A stretch of 64,000 nucleotides of DNA from Alistipes senegalensis (GCA_023665275.1 JAMPEF010000001.1:415841-479840), one strand, 5' to 3'; positions 34,377 to 43,854 are shown, counted from the stretch's first letter. Numbers and translations: made by a program. Notes: generated by a model not told the origin, from the letters alone.

Positions 34377-37300
34377 TTATATTTCTGTTATGTCAATAAG
34401 TTCAACGTCGTTAATGGTTCGTCCGGATTCAAGAACTTTTACAAGAGATTTTGCCGTATCTATAGCCGTGAGACTGCATATTGAACGCTCTATAGATTTA
34501 CGACGCATTTTAACACTGTCACGCTCCGGAAGTCTGCCCTTTGCAGATGTGGATATTACATAATTTACCTTTCCGCTTTCAAGCAATGTGACGACGTTAG
34601 GTTCACCATCGGAAATCTTGCGTACAAGATTGGAGGCTATCATATTACGGGTAAGTACACTCTGTGTGCCGGAAGTCGCATACAATTCAAAGCCCATACG
34701 TTCAAATTTATCAGCAATCGGTAATATCTCCTGTTTATCGGTATCACGCACAGAAATAAGTACACCGCCCTCACGTTTCAGGTCAAAGCCTGCTCCGATA
34801 AGACCTTTTAAAAGTGCGTCCTCTAAATTTCTGCCTATGCCAAGACACTCACCAGTGGACTTCATTTCAGGACCTAACATGGTGTCAACATCCGTGAGCT
34901 TTTCAAAACTGAATACCGGCACTTTTACTGCAACGTAATCACCAGCCGGATAAAGTCCGCTTTCATAACCCATATCCTTTAACTTTGCACCAAACATTAT
35001 TTTGGTTGCTATATCTACCATAGGGATTCCGGTTACCTTGCTTATATATGGCACTGTACGTGACGAACGTGGATTTACTTCAATGACATATACTTCATGA
35101 TTATATACAACGTACTGAATGTTTACAAGTCCTATGACGTTTAATTCCTTTGCAAGTTTTCGTGTATACTCAACAATTATACGCTTTATTCTGTCGGAAA
35201 GATGCTGTGCCGGATATATTGAAATTGAGTCGCCTGAATGTACGCCGGCACGTTCTATGTGTTCCATAATTCCGGGGATAAGGAAATCCTCACCATCACA
35301 GATAGCATCAACTTCTACTTCCGTACCCATCATGTACTTATCAATAAGTACAGGATTTTCAATCATATGACTTGTGATAATTCCCATGTACTCAATAACA
35401 TCAGCCTTTGAGTGCGCAATAATCATATTCTGTCCGCCAAGAACATATGATGGTCTTAAAAGTACCGGATATCCAAGACTTTCAGCGGCAGTTATTGCCT
35501 CTTCGGTGGTCATGACTGTATGTCCTTGCGGACGTGGTATGCCACATTTTTCAAGTATTTCGTCAAAACGTTCTCTGTCTTCGGCGGCGTCAATCATATC
35601 AGCAGATGTGCCAAGAATATTTACACCCATATCCGACAAGTGACGGGTCAGTTTTATAGCGGTCTGTCCTCCGAACTGCACAACAACACCATATGGCTTT
35701 TCTGTTTCGATAATTGATTCAACATCTTCTTTTGTAAGTGGGTCAAAATACAGACGGTCGCCGGTGTCAAAATCTGTGGAGACTGTTTCCGGATTGTTGT
35801 TGCATATAACAGCTTCATAGCCTAATTCCTTAAGAGTCCATACACAATGTACAGAACAGTAGTCAAATTCGATACCCTGACCTATTCTTATAGGTCCTGA
35901 ACCGAATACTATTACTTTTTTCTTGCCGGAGTTCTGACGTTCTATAAACTGTAGTGCTTCGTTTTCGTCGTCGAAAGTAGAGTAAAAATAAGGTGTTTCC
36001 GCCTTGAACTCACCGGCACACGTATCAACCATTTTATAGACAGCGTGTTTTTTTATCGGGCATTTCTGACCGGAAATTCTTTCAATTGTGCTGTCAAGAT
36101 AGCCATACTGCTTGGCAGTATTGTACTTGTCTTCTGTAAGTTGACCGTTTGAAAGCCATTTTTCCAGTTCAACTAAATTCAACAGCTTATACAAGAACCA
36201 GTTGTCAATCATGGTTATTTCATGGATTTCCTCCGGAGTAATGCCACGTTTTAGAGCCTCGAATACCACAAAAGACCTTTCATCGTCTACAACATGAAGT
36301 TTTTCACGAATTTCATCTGTGGAGTACTTTTCAAGTTTTTTCAGGTTCATTGTGTCAAGTCCTAACTCGACGGAGCGGACAGCCTTCATTATAGCCTGTT
36401 CAAAACTCGTGCCGATAGCCATTACCTCACCGGTAGCCTTCATCTGTGTGCCGAGTGTTCTTTTTGCGTAAACGAATTTATCAAATGCCCACTTTGGAAA
36501 CTTGACTACAACGTAATCAAGTGCAGGCTCAAAACAGGCGTAAGTTTTTCCCGTAACCTGATTTATTATTTCGTCAAGAGTATACCCGATAGCAATTTTT
36601 GCGGCTGTTTTTGCTATAGGATAACCGGTAGCCTTTGAGGCAAGTGCCGACGAACGTGATACACGGGGATTTACTTCAATTACAGCATATTCAAAACTCG
36701 TCGGGTGTAGTGCAAACTGACAGTTACAGCCACCCTCTACTTTCAGTTCCTTTATGATATTTATTGCCGCCGTTCTCAACATCTGATATTCACGGTCTGT
36801 GAGTGTAACAGCCGGTGCAATAACGATACTGTCGCCGGTATGAACACCCACAGGGTCGAAATTCTCCATAGAACATACTGTTATGACGTTGCCTTTTGCA
36901 TCACGGATAACTTCAAATTCAATTTCTTTCCAACCACTTATGCACTTCTCAACAAGTATCTGAGTTATCGGCGAAAGTCTTAAACCATTTGTGGCGATTT
37001 CATGGAGTTCTTCCGGATTCTGTGCAATACCACCACCCGTTCCGCCAAGTGTGAACGCCGGACGTACTATAACCGGATAATCTATTACTTTGGCAAATTC
37101 CATAGCGTCTTCTACTGTTTCTACAACTTTTGATGGTATACACGGCTCACCGATTTTTTCCATAGTATCCTTGAATGCCTGTCTATCCTCTGCCTTATGG
37201 ATTGTTTCAGGGTCTGCACCAAGGAGCTTTACTCCGTGAGACTCTAAAAATCCCTCTTCTGCCAATTGCATTGATAATGTAAGTCCGGTTTGTCCGCCAA

Positions 37301-37568
37301 GCGTAGAAAGAACACTGTCGGGCTTTTCTATCTCAATTATACGCTTTACGACGTCAAGTGTGAGAGGTTCGATATATACTTTATCAGCCATAGCCTTATC
37401 GGTCATGATAGTAGCCGGATTTGAATTTATCAGAATTACTTCAAGTCCTTCCTGTTTCAACGCACGGCAAGCCTGTGTGCCTGCATAGTCAAACTCCGCA
37501 GCCTGTCCAATTACTATAGGTCCAGAACCGATAACAAGTACTTTTTTTATATCCTTTCTGAGTGGCAT
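34377..37568 (-). CDS. carB: Carbamoyl-phosphate synthase large subunit
   Basis: A 1063-residue synthetase that makes carbamoyl phosphate from glutamine-derived ammonia, bicarbonate and two ATP. Both ATP-grasp halves are visible: the first starts VLVIGSGPIVIGQAAEFDYA, the second VIVFGSGPIRIGQGIEFDY. The C-terminal allosteric domain (MGFELYATSGTQSV) is complete. It follows carA by 2 bases at the end of the pyrimidine operon. Confidence 0.97.
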   Translation of the reverse strand: MPLRKDIKKVLVIGSGPIVIGQAAEFDYAGTQACRALKQEGLEVILINSNPATIMTDKAMADKVYIEPLTLDVVKRIIEIEKPDSVLSTLGGQTGLTLSMQLAEEGFLESHGVKLLGADPETIHKAEDRQAFKDTMEKIGEPCIPSKVVETVEDAMEFAKVIDYPVIVRPAFTLGGTGGGIAQNPEELHEIATNGLRLSPITQILVEKCISGWKEIEFEVIRDAKGNVITVCSMENFDPVGVHTGDSIVIAPAVTLTDREYQMLRTAAINIIKELKVEGGCNCQFALHPTSFEYAVIEVNPRVSRSSALASKATGYPIAKTAAKIAIGYTLDEIINQVTGKTYACFEPALDYVVVKFPKWAFDKFVYAKRTLGTQMKATGEVMAIGTSFEQAIMKAVRSVELGLDTMNLKKLEKYSTDEIREKLHVVDDERSFVVFEALKRGITPEEIHEITMIDNWFLYKLLNLVELEKWLSNGQLTEDKYNTAKQYGYLDSTIERISGQKCPIKKHAVYKMVDTCAGEFKAETPYFYSTFDDENEALQFIERQNSGKKKVIVFGSGPIRIGQGIEFDYCSVHCVWTLKELGYEAVICNNNPETVSTDFDTGDRLYFDPLTKEDVESIIETEKPYGVVVQFGGQTAIKLTRHLSDMGVNILGTSADMIDAAEDRERFDEILEKCGIPRPQGHTVMTTEEAITAAESLGYPVLLRPSYVLGGQNMIIAHSKADVIEYMGIITSHMIENPVLIDKYMMGTEVEVDAICDGEDFLIPGIMEHIERAGVHSGDSISIYPAQHLSDRIKRIIVEYTRKLAKELNVIGLVNIQYVVYNHEVYVIEVNPRSSRTVPYISKVTGIPMVDIATKIMFGAKLKDMGYESGLYPAGDYVAVKVPVFSFEKLTDVDTMLGPEMKSTGECLGIGRNLEDALLKGLIGAGFDLKREGGVLISVRDTDKQEILPIADKFERMGFELYATSGTQSVLTRNMIASNLVRKISDGEPNVVTLLESGKVNYVISTSAKGRLPERDSVKMRRKSIERSICSLTAIDTAKSLVKVLESGRTINDVELIDITEI

Positions 37569-37570
37569 AA

Positions 37571-38677
37571 TTACTTTACCTCACTTTCCATAGCACTTAC
37601 AAACTCATCAAACAGATACGCTGTATCAAGAGGTCCACCGTGTGCCTCAGGGTGAAACTGTACCGTAAAAGCGTTCACGGCTGTATAACGTATGCCCTCA
37701 CAAGTTTTGTCGTTGGCGTTTATGTGCGAAACGTGACCGACTTCTGCCGGAATACTTTCACCGATTACCGCATAACCGTGATTCTGGCTTGTAACGTATG
37801 TCAAACCACTTTCAAGGTCAATAACAGGCTGGTTTGCACCTCTGTGTCCGTATTTGAGTTTTTCAGTTTTTCCGCCGTTGGCAAGTGCCATAAGCTGATG
37901 CCCGAGACAAATTCCGAAAATAGCTATACCGAGTTTCTGTATTTCTTTTATGTTTTCGATAATCTGAACATTTTCGGCAGGATTTCCCGGACCATTTGAG
38001 AACATTATACCGTCCGGATTTATTTCTTTTACCTGTTCGGCGGTGGTGTCTGCCGGAACTACTATGACTTCACAACCACGCTTTACAAGCTCCTGACGGA
38101 TATTTCTTTTATAGCCGAAATCAAAAAGTACTACCTTATATTTCGGATTTTCGCCGGAATAAGTAATAATTTCACTGTTTGTGACAGACTTTACAGCATT
38201 TTTTATCTCAAATGATTTTACTTTTTCAATCAGACTGTCTTTTTGTGAATAAACGTCCTCAGTAGTTATGACACCGTTCATAACTCCTGTTTCACGGATA
38301 ATTCTTGTCAGTCTTCTTGTATCGATTCCGGATATGCCGACAATATTATTTTCTGAAAGGAAATCCTTTATATTACCCTCACTGCGAAAATTTGACGGCA
38401 TATCACATGATTCCCTTACAATATATCCTGTCACATAGGAACGTGCTGACTCGTTGTCTTCATGATTCACGCCATAGTTTCCGATAAGCGGAAAAGTCTG
38501 TGTGACAATCTGTCCGTAATAACTCGGGTCTGTAAGCGTTTCCTGATAGCCTGTAAGTCCGGTTGTAAAAACAACCTCGCCTATTACAGTACCCTTTGCA
38601 CCAAGACTTTTTCCCTCGAATACCTGTCCGTTTGCAAGCATAAGATAAGCCTTTTCCGATTGATTAAAAAATGACAT
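37571..38677 (-). CDS. carA: Carbamoyl-phosphate synthase small (glutaminase) subunit
   Basis: A 368-residue glutamine amidotransferase. The N-terminal CPSase domain contains VFTTGLTGYQETLTDPSY, and the class I GATase domain has its nucleophile Cys in FGICLGHQLMALA and the His/Glu pair in VQFHPEAHGG. Full length for the family. Feeds ammonia to carB. Confidence 0.97.
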   Translation of the reverse strand: MSFFNQSEKAYLMLANGQVFEGKSLGAKGTVIGEVVFTTGLTGYQETLTDPSYYGQIVTQTFPLIGNYGVNHEDNESARSYVTGYIVRESCDMPSNFRSEGNIKDFLSENNIVGISGIDTRRLTRIIRETGVMNGVITTEDVYSQKDSLIEKVKSFEIKNAVKSVTNSEIITYSGENPKYKVVLFDFGYKRNIRQELVKRGCEVIVVPADTTAEQVKEINPDGIMFSNGPGNPAENVQIIENIKEIQKLGIAIFGICLGHQLMALANGGKTEKLKYGHRGANQPVIDLESGLTYVTSQNHGYAVIGESIPAEVGHVSHINANDKTCEGIRYTAVNAFTVQFHPEAHGGPLDTAYLFDEFVSAMESEVK

Positions 38678-38702
38678 TTTATCAACCCTTTCAATTAATT
38701 TG

Positions 38703-38740
38703 AAGATTTATAAAACATAGTCACGCCTTTGTGGCTATGA
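38703..38740 (-). terminator. Hairpin in the pyrimidine operon before carA
   Basis: On the minus strand CATAGCCAC pairs with GTGACTATG (one wobble), followed by TTTTAT. It may cause partial termination or stabilise mRNA ends between the unknown gene and carA. No PyrR-binding anti-antiterminator was recognised. Confidence 0.5.
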
Positions 38741-38754
38741 GTTAAACATAATTT

Positions 38755-39228
38755 TTACATGAAATTTTCTATATCCTCGTCGTCATACATACCCTCCGGA
38801 AATTCCGAATCTACACGGGCTTTTCCGTCCTTTACGGTATACGTAACATTCACCGGAATATCTTCATAAACGCCCTTCCATACGTAATCAACAGGCTCTG
38901 CACTTTCGATATACTCAATAAGTGCCTTTACTGCCTGTTCATACTCCGGAGTGAGTTTATCCAACGGCGTACCTATTGATGACCCACCTGCTCCGTGATA
39001 TACATGAAAAAAGAACTTATTTCCGTTTTCGTCCTCGGCAGTTATGGGGTATGAATACATCATTTCCCAGTCAGTGCTTATACTATCGTTCACACCGAAA
39101 CGACTTCTCACTTTTCCGAAAAACAAGGCATATATTTCCTCACTTAGTACAACATCATAAATCTCCCTGCCATATCCAGCGAAATTTTCTTTTATTTCCT
39201 CTTCGGTAGAGTTTCTGAATTTATACAT
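38755..39228 (-). CDS. Unknown protein within the pyrimidine operon
   Basis: A 157-residue acidic, soluble protein with no signal peptide or membrane helix. I do not recognise its family. The middle contains FFFHVYHGAGGSSIGTPLDK and the C-terminus is beta-strand rich and very acidic (YDDEDIENFM). It starts 10 bases after pyrF on the same strand and is followed by carA, so it is cotranscribed with pyrimidine genes. A conserved role there is not established. Confidence 0.65.
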   Translation of the reverse strand: MYKFRNSTEEEIKENFAGYGREIYDVVLSEEIYALFFGKVRSRFGVNDSISTDWEMMYSYPITAEDENGNKFFFHVYHGAGGSSIGTPLDKLTPEYEQAVKALIEYIESAEPVDYVWKGVYEDIPVNVTYTVKDGKARVDSEFPEGMYDDEDIENFM

Positions 39229-39238
39229 AATATCCCTC

Positions 39239-40165
39239 TTATCTAAGATTAATATAAGAGCATATATCGTCTCTCATTCGGATAGCCTCACGGCGTGCAG
39301 CCTTTGCAAAGTCTCTTTCGTCGCAACCCTCTTTTTTATATGCACACATTACGGCACGTGAAGAATTTACAATAGCACCTAAGCCGTTTTCGTCAAAACC
39401 GCCTTTTAAACCTTCTGCACCTCCGCCCTGTGCACCATATCCGGGAACTAAAAACATAGTGTGCGGAAGTCGTTGTCTTAACTCCGTCAGCATTTCCGGA
39501 TACGTCGCACCTACTACTGCACCTACCGCTGAATAGCCGTATTTTCCGACAGTATCAGCGCCCCACTTTTCGCACATATCACCCATAAGTGCGTAAATCG
39601 GTGTGCCGTCATCAAGTTTTCTGTCCTGAATCTCACCGCTTGACTTATTGGAAGTCTTAACAAGGACGTATATTCCTTTATCTTTTTCACGGCATACTTT
39701 AAGAAGCGGTTCTATGCCGTCCGTACCGAGATAGCCATTGACTGTAAGGGCGTCAGCGGAAAAGGGTTCAATTACGTTTTCGCCGATAGTCACCGTACCA
39801 AGATGTGCATTTGTATAAGCCTCCATAGTTGCACCGATGTCATTTCTTTTTCCGTCGGTAATGACAAACATTCCCTTGCTTTTCGCATAGCTGATAGTTT
39901 CGCAGAGAGTCTGAACGCCGTAATATCCGTACATCTCGTAATATGCTGCCTGTGGCTTGATAGCCGGTACTATATCATGAATTTCGTCAATAATTGCCTT
40001 GTTAAATTCAAGTACAGCCTTTGCAGCAGCTGAGAGAGTTTCGCCTTCTTCCTGAATATATTTATTCCGGATATATTCCGGAACATATTCAAGTTTCGGG
40101 TCAAGACCTACTACAGTAGGATTTTTCATATCAATTATTTTTTCAATAAGTCTGTCAAATGACAT
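39239..40165 (-). CDS. pyrF: Orotidine-5'-phosphate decarboxylase, type 2
   Basis: A 308-residue decarboxylase that converts orotidylate to UMP. The longer type 2 form is indicated by length and by DGKRNDIGATMEAY (catalytic Lys/Asp region) and ALTVNGYLGTDGIEPLL. In the operon between pyrC and the unknown 157-residue protein. Confidence 0.95.
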   Translation of the reverse strand: MSFDRLIEKIIDMKNPTVVGLDPKLEYVPEYIRNKYIQEEGETLSAAAKAVLEFNKAIIDEIHDIVPAIKPQAAYYEMYGYYGVQTLCETISYAKSKGMFVITDGKRNDIGATMEAYTNAHLGTVTIGENVIEPFSADALTVNGYLGTDGIEPLLKVCREKDKGIYVLVKTSNKSSGEIQDRKLDDGTPIYALMGDMCEKWGADTVGKYGYSAVGAVVGATYPEMLTELRQRLPHTMFLVPGYGAQGGGAEGLKGGFDENGLGAIVNSSRAVMCAYKKEGCDERDFAKAARREAIRMRDDICSYINLR

Positions 40166-40191
40166 AATTAAATCTTTCCTTTCATAAAAAA

Positions 40192-41460
40192 TTATAAGTT
40201 TTCGTATCTTATGACGCCTTTTGAAATCGTCATAAGATTTTTACCCGTAAGTTCCATACCCTTGAAAACACTGTTTTTTGATTTTGAATGAAGTTTTTCC
40301 GGTTGAACAGTCCATTTCCTGTTTATGTCGGTAATGATTAAGTCAGCAGTTTTTCCCTCCGAAATTTCGGGAATTTCAAGCCCTAATATCTTACGGGGAT
40401 TCACACACATAAGTTCAATAACTTTCTGTAAAGATATTTCACCCGTATGATAAAGTGCTGTAAGAGTTGCCGCAAGAGAAGTCTCCAGACCAACCACACC
40501 GTTAGGGGCTTTTTCAAAATCGGCTTTTTCTTCAGGAGCGTGCGGTGCATGGTCAGTAATTATGCAGTCAATTGTACCGTCCTTTATGGCGTCGATTATA
40601 GCACGCACGTCCTCCGGAGTTCTCAACGGCGGATTCATTCTGTAATCAGCGTCACGCTTTTCAAGAAGTTTATCCGTAAGCATAAAATAATGCGGTGCAG
40701 TTTCGCACGTGACTTTAATTCCACGTGATTTTGCAAAACGTATAATAGCTGAACTTCCCTCCGTGCTTACGTGACATATATGTATTCTCGCATTTACCGA
40801 CGACGCAAGTATTATCTCACGGGCGGTTATGTAGTCTTCCGATGACCTGTCCATACCTTTAACGCCTAATTTACGGGAAGTTTCACCGTTATTCATGATA
40901 CCGCCGTTTATTATACTCAAATCCTCACAGTGTGATGCAACAAGTAAACCGTTTCTGTTGGATTTTTCAAGTGCCTGACGCATCATTTCAGCATTTTCAA
41001 CAGGTCTGCCGTCGTCGGATATGCAGATACAACCAGCATTTTTCAAGGCTTCATAGTCACATAGACCATCACCGTTCATGCCGTTTGTGATACAGCCTAC
41101 CGGATAGACTTCAACGCCCGTATCACGTGATTTTTCAATAATATACCGGATAGTCTCCGGATTATCACACGGAGGCTTAGTGTTAGGCATGGCAAGTACA
41201 CCAGTCACGCCACCGGCAAGTGCAGAATTACAACCGGTTATCATATCTTCTTTATAGGTAAGCCCAGGGTCACGTAAATGTACGTGCATATCAAACAGCG
41301 ACGGCATAAGCACAAGACCTGTACCGTCTATGACACGTCCGGCGGAAACGTCTATATTTTCCGCTATACGTGAAATTTTTCCGTTTTCTATAAGAATATC
41401 TGTTATTATATCCTTTCCGGTATCTACAGCACGTATATTCTTTATTAGTATTGTATTCAC
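40192..41460 (-). CDS. pyrC: Dihydroorotase
   Basis: A 422-residue class I metal-dependent amidohydrolase that closes carbamoyl aspartate to dihydroorotate. The metal site HVHLRDPG is followed by the DHAPH motif in CIITDHAPHAPEEK. It overlaps the small upstream gene by ATGA. pyrB, pyrD and pyrE are not in the window. Confidence 0.94.
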   Translation of the reverse strand: MNTILIKNIRAVDTGKDIITDILIENGKISRIAENIDVSAGRVIDGTGLVLMPSLFDMHVHLRDPGLTYKEDMITGCNSALAGGVTGVLAMPNTKPPCDNPETIRYIIEKSRDTGVEVYPVGCITNGMNGDGLCDYEALKNAGCICISDDGRPVENAEMMRQALEKSNRNGLLVASHCEDLSIINGGIMNNGETSRKLGVKGMDRSSEDYITAREIILASSVNARIHICHVSTEGSSAIIRFAKSRGIKVTCETAPHYFMLTDKLLEKRDADYRMNPPLRTPEDVRAIIDAIKDGTIDCIITDHAPHAPEEKADFEKAPNGVVGLETSLAATLTALYHTGEISLQKVIELMCVNPRKILGLEIPEISEGKTADLIITDINRKWTVQPEKLHSKSKNSVFKGMELTGKNLMTISKGVIRYENL

Positions 41461-41675
41461 TTTTTATCCCTCCTGTTGCCGTTCAGACGGCATTTAAAAA
41501 CTACTACAGCTGTTACCGCCATAGCCTGCAAACCGGCAGAAACTGCCCTTTCAGCGATAGTTTTTACAGAATATCCGCCGGAAATTTTTTTACTTTCTGA
41601 AAGTTTTCCCATACCTGCGATTTTTGTAGTTCCTATTCCGAAAGAAAATTTTTCACCTGTTTTTCTGTATTCCAT
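41457..41675 (-). CDS. Small unknown protein between trmB and pyrC
   Basis: A 72-residue basic protein with a Gly/Lys-rich N-terminal half and a hydrophobic segment AVSAGLQAMAVTAVVVF (about 45-62) before a basic end (KCRLNGNRRDKK). GGGAG is 6 bases before the ATG, the gene starts 3 bases after trmB and overlaps pyrC by ATGA, so it is very likely translated. No family recognised; possibly a small membrane-associated protein. Confidence 0.6.
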   Translation of the reverse strand: MEYRKTGEKFSFGIGTTKIAGMGKLSESKKISGGYSVKTIAERAVSAGLQAMAVTAVVVFKCRLNGNRRDKK

Positions 41676-41678
41676 AGG

Positions 41679-42338
41679 CTACTCCCTGACCGGTTCGGCG
41701 ATAAGAAATTTAATTTTCTTACCCTCTTCCGTGAACATCTTTTCATGTTCCGTGACAAAATTTTCAATATCTGTCTCACTGTGCAAGTCGTGTGTGCTGA
41801 ACTTTATCATAAAACCTGCCTCACGAAAATACTCAAAAGATTCTTCAAAAAGTTCATTGTCATCAGTTTTGAACCATATTTCACCTTTCAGGAACTTTTT
41901 ATAGTTAATAAGCTGTCGGGTATGAGTGAGACGGCGTTTTTTATGTTTTTTCTTAGGCCACGGATTGCAGAAATTAATATAAATTCTGTCTGCACGGTCA
42001 TTTTCGTCCCATGCTGTGTCAAGACGTTCAATATTCTGAATAGCTATTCGGACATTATTAACAGCGATATTTTCAGCCCTGTATGCCTCTTCAATCTTGC
42101 GTTTTGCAAGAACAAGCATTTCATTTTTTATGTCCATGGCAATAAAATTAATTTCAGGATGTGCCAGTGCTATCTGTGAAATAAAACCACCTTTTCCGCA
42201 CCCTAATTCAATGTATAGCGGTTTATCTGGTTCGCTGAAAAGCTCTGTCCATTTTCCTTTCTGACTTTCTGTATCGGGAACATAAAACGGACATGATTCA
42301 AGTTCCGGTTTTGCCCACGGCTTATGACGTATACGCAT
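41679..42338 (-). CDS. trmB: tRNA (guanine-46 N7)-methyltransferase
   Basis: A 219-residue SAM enzyme that makes m7G46 in tRNA. Motif I is YIELGCGKGGFISQIA and the signature is FCNPWPKKKHKKRRL. It is the first gene of the pyrimidine operon, an uncommon neighbour for pyr genes. Confidence 0.94.
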   Translation of the reverse strand: MRIRHKPWAKPELESCPFYVPDTESQKGKWTELFSEPDKPLYIELGCGKGGFISQIALAHPEINFIAMDIKNEMLVLAKRKIEEAYRAENIAVNNVRIAIQNIERLDTAWDENDRADRIYINFCNPWPKKKHKKRRLTHTRQLINYKKFLKGEIWFKTDDNELFEESFEYFREAGFMIKFSTHDLHSETDIENFVTEHEKMFTEEGKKIKFLIAEPVRE

Positions 42339-42366
42339 AAATTACCTCCAAAAATGTACTTAACTT

Positions 42367-42395
42367 ATTATAACATAAAATTTCCGATATTCCAA
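42367..42395 (-). promoter_or_regulatory. Promoter of the trmB-pyr-car operon
   Basis: Minus-strand TTGGAA (42395-42390) and TATAAT (42372-42367), spacer 17 bases, 28 bases before trmB. The short leader has no room for a PyrR attenuator. Confidence 0.7.
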
Positions 42396-42417
42396 TAGTT
42401 ATTATAAAAAAATCCGC

Positions 42418-42446
42418 AAAAAACTCCCCGTCCGGAAACGGAGAGT
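42418..42446 (-). terminator. Terminator after the deaminase-fold gene
   Basis: On the minus strand ACTCTCCGT pairs with ACGGGGAGT (one wobble; 42446-42423), followed by T residues. Confidence 0.8.
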
Positions 42447-42453
42447 GTTTTTA

Positions 42454-43731
42454 TCAATAACCAAGGTCTTTCATACGCTTTTTAAATTCAGCGTTGACTT
42501 TAGCCATTTTCTTCTTGTCACGAGCCATTCTCTTTAATTCTTCCTTGGAAAGACTTTCTTCAACCGGTTTGCTTACAGGAGCAGCAGAAGAAACGTGAGT
42601 ATCCTCGCCGACAAATTTACTTAAACGCTGTCTGAATTTTGATTTTCCTTCTCCGGAAAGCGGCACTGAACCTGTAGGAATTGAACCACTACCTAAACTG
42701 CTGTTAATGTAACGGCTTGAAACATACGGGGCTGACTGGTGTGGTGATAAGCTGTTGAGTGGCTGGCTCTGTACTGTATTCTGCGGATAAGGCTGCGGAT
42801 TATACGGAAAGCTGCCCTGATTAGCCGGCTGACCATACTGCTGATAGTTCTGTGACTGTGTATAATTCTGCATATTATCCGGCTGTATAAACTGCGGATT
42901 CATACCGCTCTGCTGCTGATAGGGATTCTGCTGTGGGTATGGATAGCCTTGCGGTTGTGGATACGGGTAACCTTGCGGCTGCTGATACCCCTGCTGTTGT
43001 GGGTATGGATAGCCCTGCTGCTGAAAATTCTGTGACTGTACATAATTCTGCATATTATCCGGCTGTATAAACTGCGGATTCATGCCCTGCGGCATGAAAT
43101 GCTGTTCCGGCATGGGAACGGTTTTCGGTTCTTGTTTTTCATCAGATAAAGTCGGTACGGGGGCGACAGGTTCGGAGGGTGTATCGTCGAAATCAAAACC
43201 AAATTTTTCTTCAAAACTGAAAGTATCGCTCACAGGTTCTTCAGAAAATGCCGGTGCTTCTTCAAACGGAGAAGTCGCCATAAATTCCGGTTCTGACGGT
43301 ATTCCAGCAATTTCAGTTATTTCATTTTCTGAAATCTGTTCAGACATTTTGTCAAGTTCGCATACTTTAACGGATTCGTCAACAGAAACAGCAACTTCAC
43401 ATTGATTATTATTTTCGCTTATTCTGCAAAGTATATCAATACAATCACTGCACGGGAGACATACGGAATTATCAGCGAAAGAGACGGTCATCATCTGCTT
43501 TACGTAAGAACCACCGTCGCAAAGCATTGACATAAGAGCGTTATATTCTGAACACGCTGTGGTTACTGCTCCGTTGCTTATTCTTATACCTGTAACACCT
43601 GCATAAACATTACCAACATCAGTTACGATTATGCAGAGTGACAAATCTTTTTCTTCTGCGGTCTGACTTCTGAAATTCTTTACTTCTTCAACAAGTTCTA
43701 AAGCCTTGTTGTATAATTCAACTAATTCCAC
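42454..43731 (-). CDS. Cytidine-deaminase-fold protein with Gln/Pro/Tyr-rich repeat region
   Basis: A 425-residue protein. Residues 1-125 look like a cytidine deaminase: the zinc and proton-shuttle motif C60-S61-E62 (TACSEYNAL) and the second zinc pair C94 and C97 (LPCSDC) have the normal spacing. A linker rich in Glu/Pro follows, then a low-complexity stretch at about 210-330 built from PYPQ, QQGY and QSQN units, including two near-identical copies of MNPQFIQPDNMQNY. The C-terminus (about 355-425) is a basic helix-rich domain (RQRLSKFVGED, then KKKMAKVNAEFKKRMKDLGY). GTG at 43731 is the only usable start. It has its own promoter and terminator, just after the TerY-P-type cluster. Substrate unknown. 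Confidence 0.75.
   Translation of the reverse strand: MELVELYNKALELVEEVKNFRSQTAEEKDLSLCIIVTDVGNVYAGVTGIRISNGAVTTACSEYNALMSMLCDGGSYVKQMMTVSFADNSVCLPCSDCIDILCRISENNNQCEVAVSVDESVKVCELDKMSEQISENEITEIAGIPSEPEFMATSPFEEAPAFSEEPVSDTFSFEEKFGFDFDDTPSEPVAPVPTLSDEKQEPKTVPMPEQHFMPQGMNPQFIQPDNMQNYVQSQNFQQQGYPYPQQQGYQQPQGYPYPQPQGYPYPQQNPYQQQSGMNPQFIQPDNMQNYTQSQNYQQYGQPANQGSFPYNPQPYPQNTVQSQPLNSLSPHQSAPYVSSRYINSSLGSGSIPTGSVPLSGEGKSKFRQRLSKFVGEDTHVSSAAPVSKPVEESLSKEELKRMARDKKKMAKVNAEFKKRMKDLGY
42841..43084 (-). repeat. Two 64-base direct repeats inside the deaminase-fold gene
   Basis: 42841-42904 and 43021-43084 are identical at about 60 of 64 positions and exactly 180 bases (60 codons) apart. They encode QFIQPDNMQNY-type units. 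Shorter PYPQ-coding repeats fill the space between them. The reading frame is kept, so unequal crossing-over would change protein length by whole codons. Confidence 0.9.
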
Positions 43732-43803
43732 GTGAAATCAATGTCCTTTCATAAGTATTCGGAAAAAATTTAAAATTTCTGCTTTATTATCTGTATAAAT
43801 ATA

Positions 43804-43832
43804 ATTATACTTCATTACAAAAGATTTGTCAA
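43804..43832 (-). promoter_or_regulatory. Promoter of the deaminase-fold gene
   Basis: Minus-strand TTGACA (43832-43827) and TATAAT (43809-43804) with a 17-base spacer: a consensus promoter that separates this gene from the cluster upstream. Confidence 0.8.
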
Positions 43833-43854
43833 CAAGAAAATGATATTTATATCA

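Noticed and set aside
42339..42453. A PyrR attenuator before the pyrimidine operon
   Set aside because: The promoter lies only about 30 bases before trmB, leaving no leader for the PyrR fold; the hairpin at 42423-42446 belongs to the gene upstream.
42841..43084. Regular repeats that might be read as a CRISPR array
   Set aside because: The repeats are in-frame coding units inside one long gene, only two long copies exist, and the spacers are themselves repeats.
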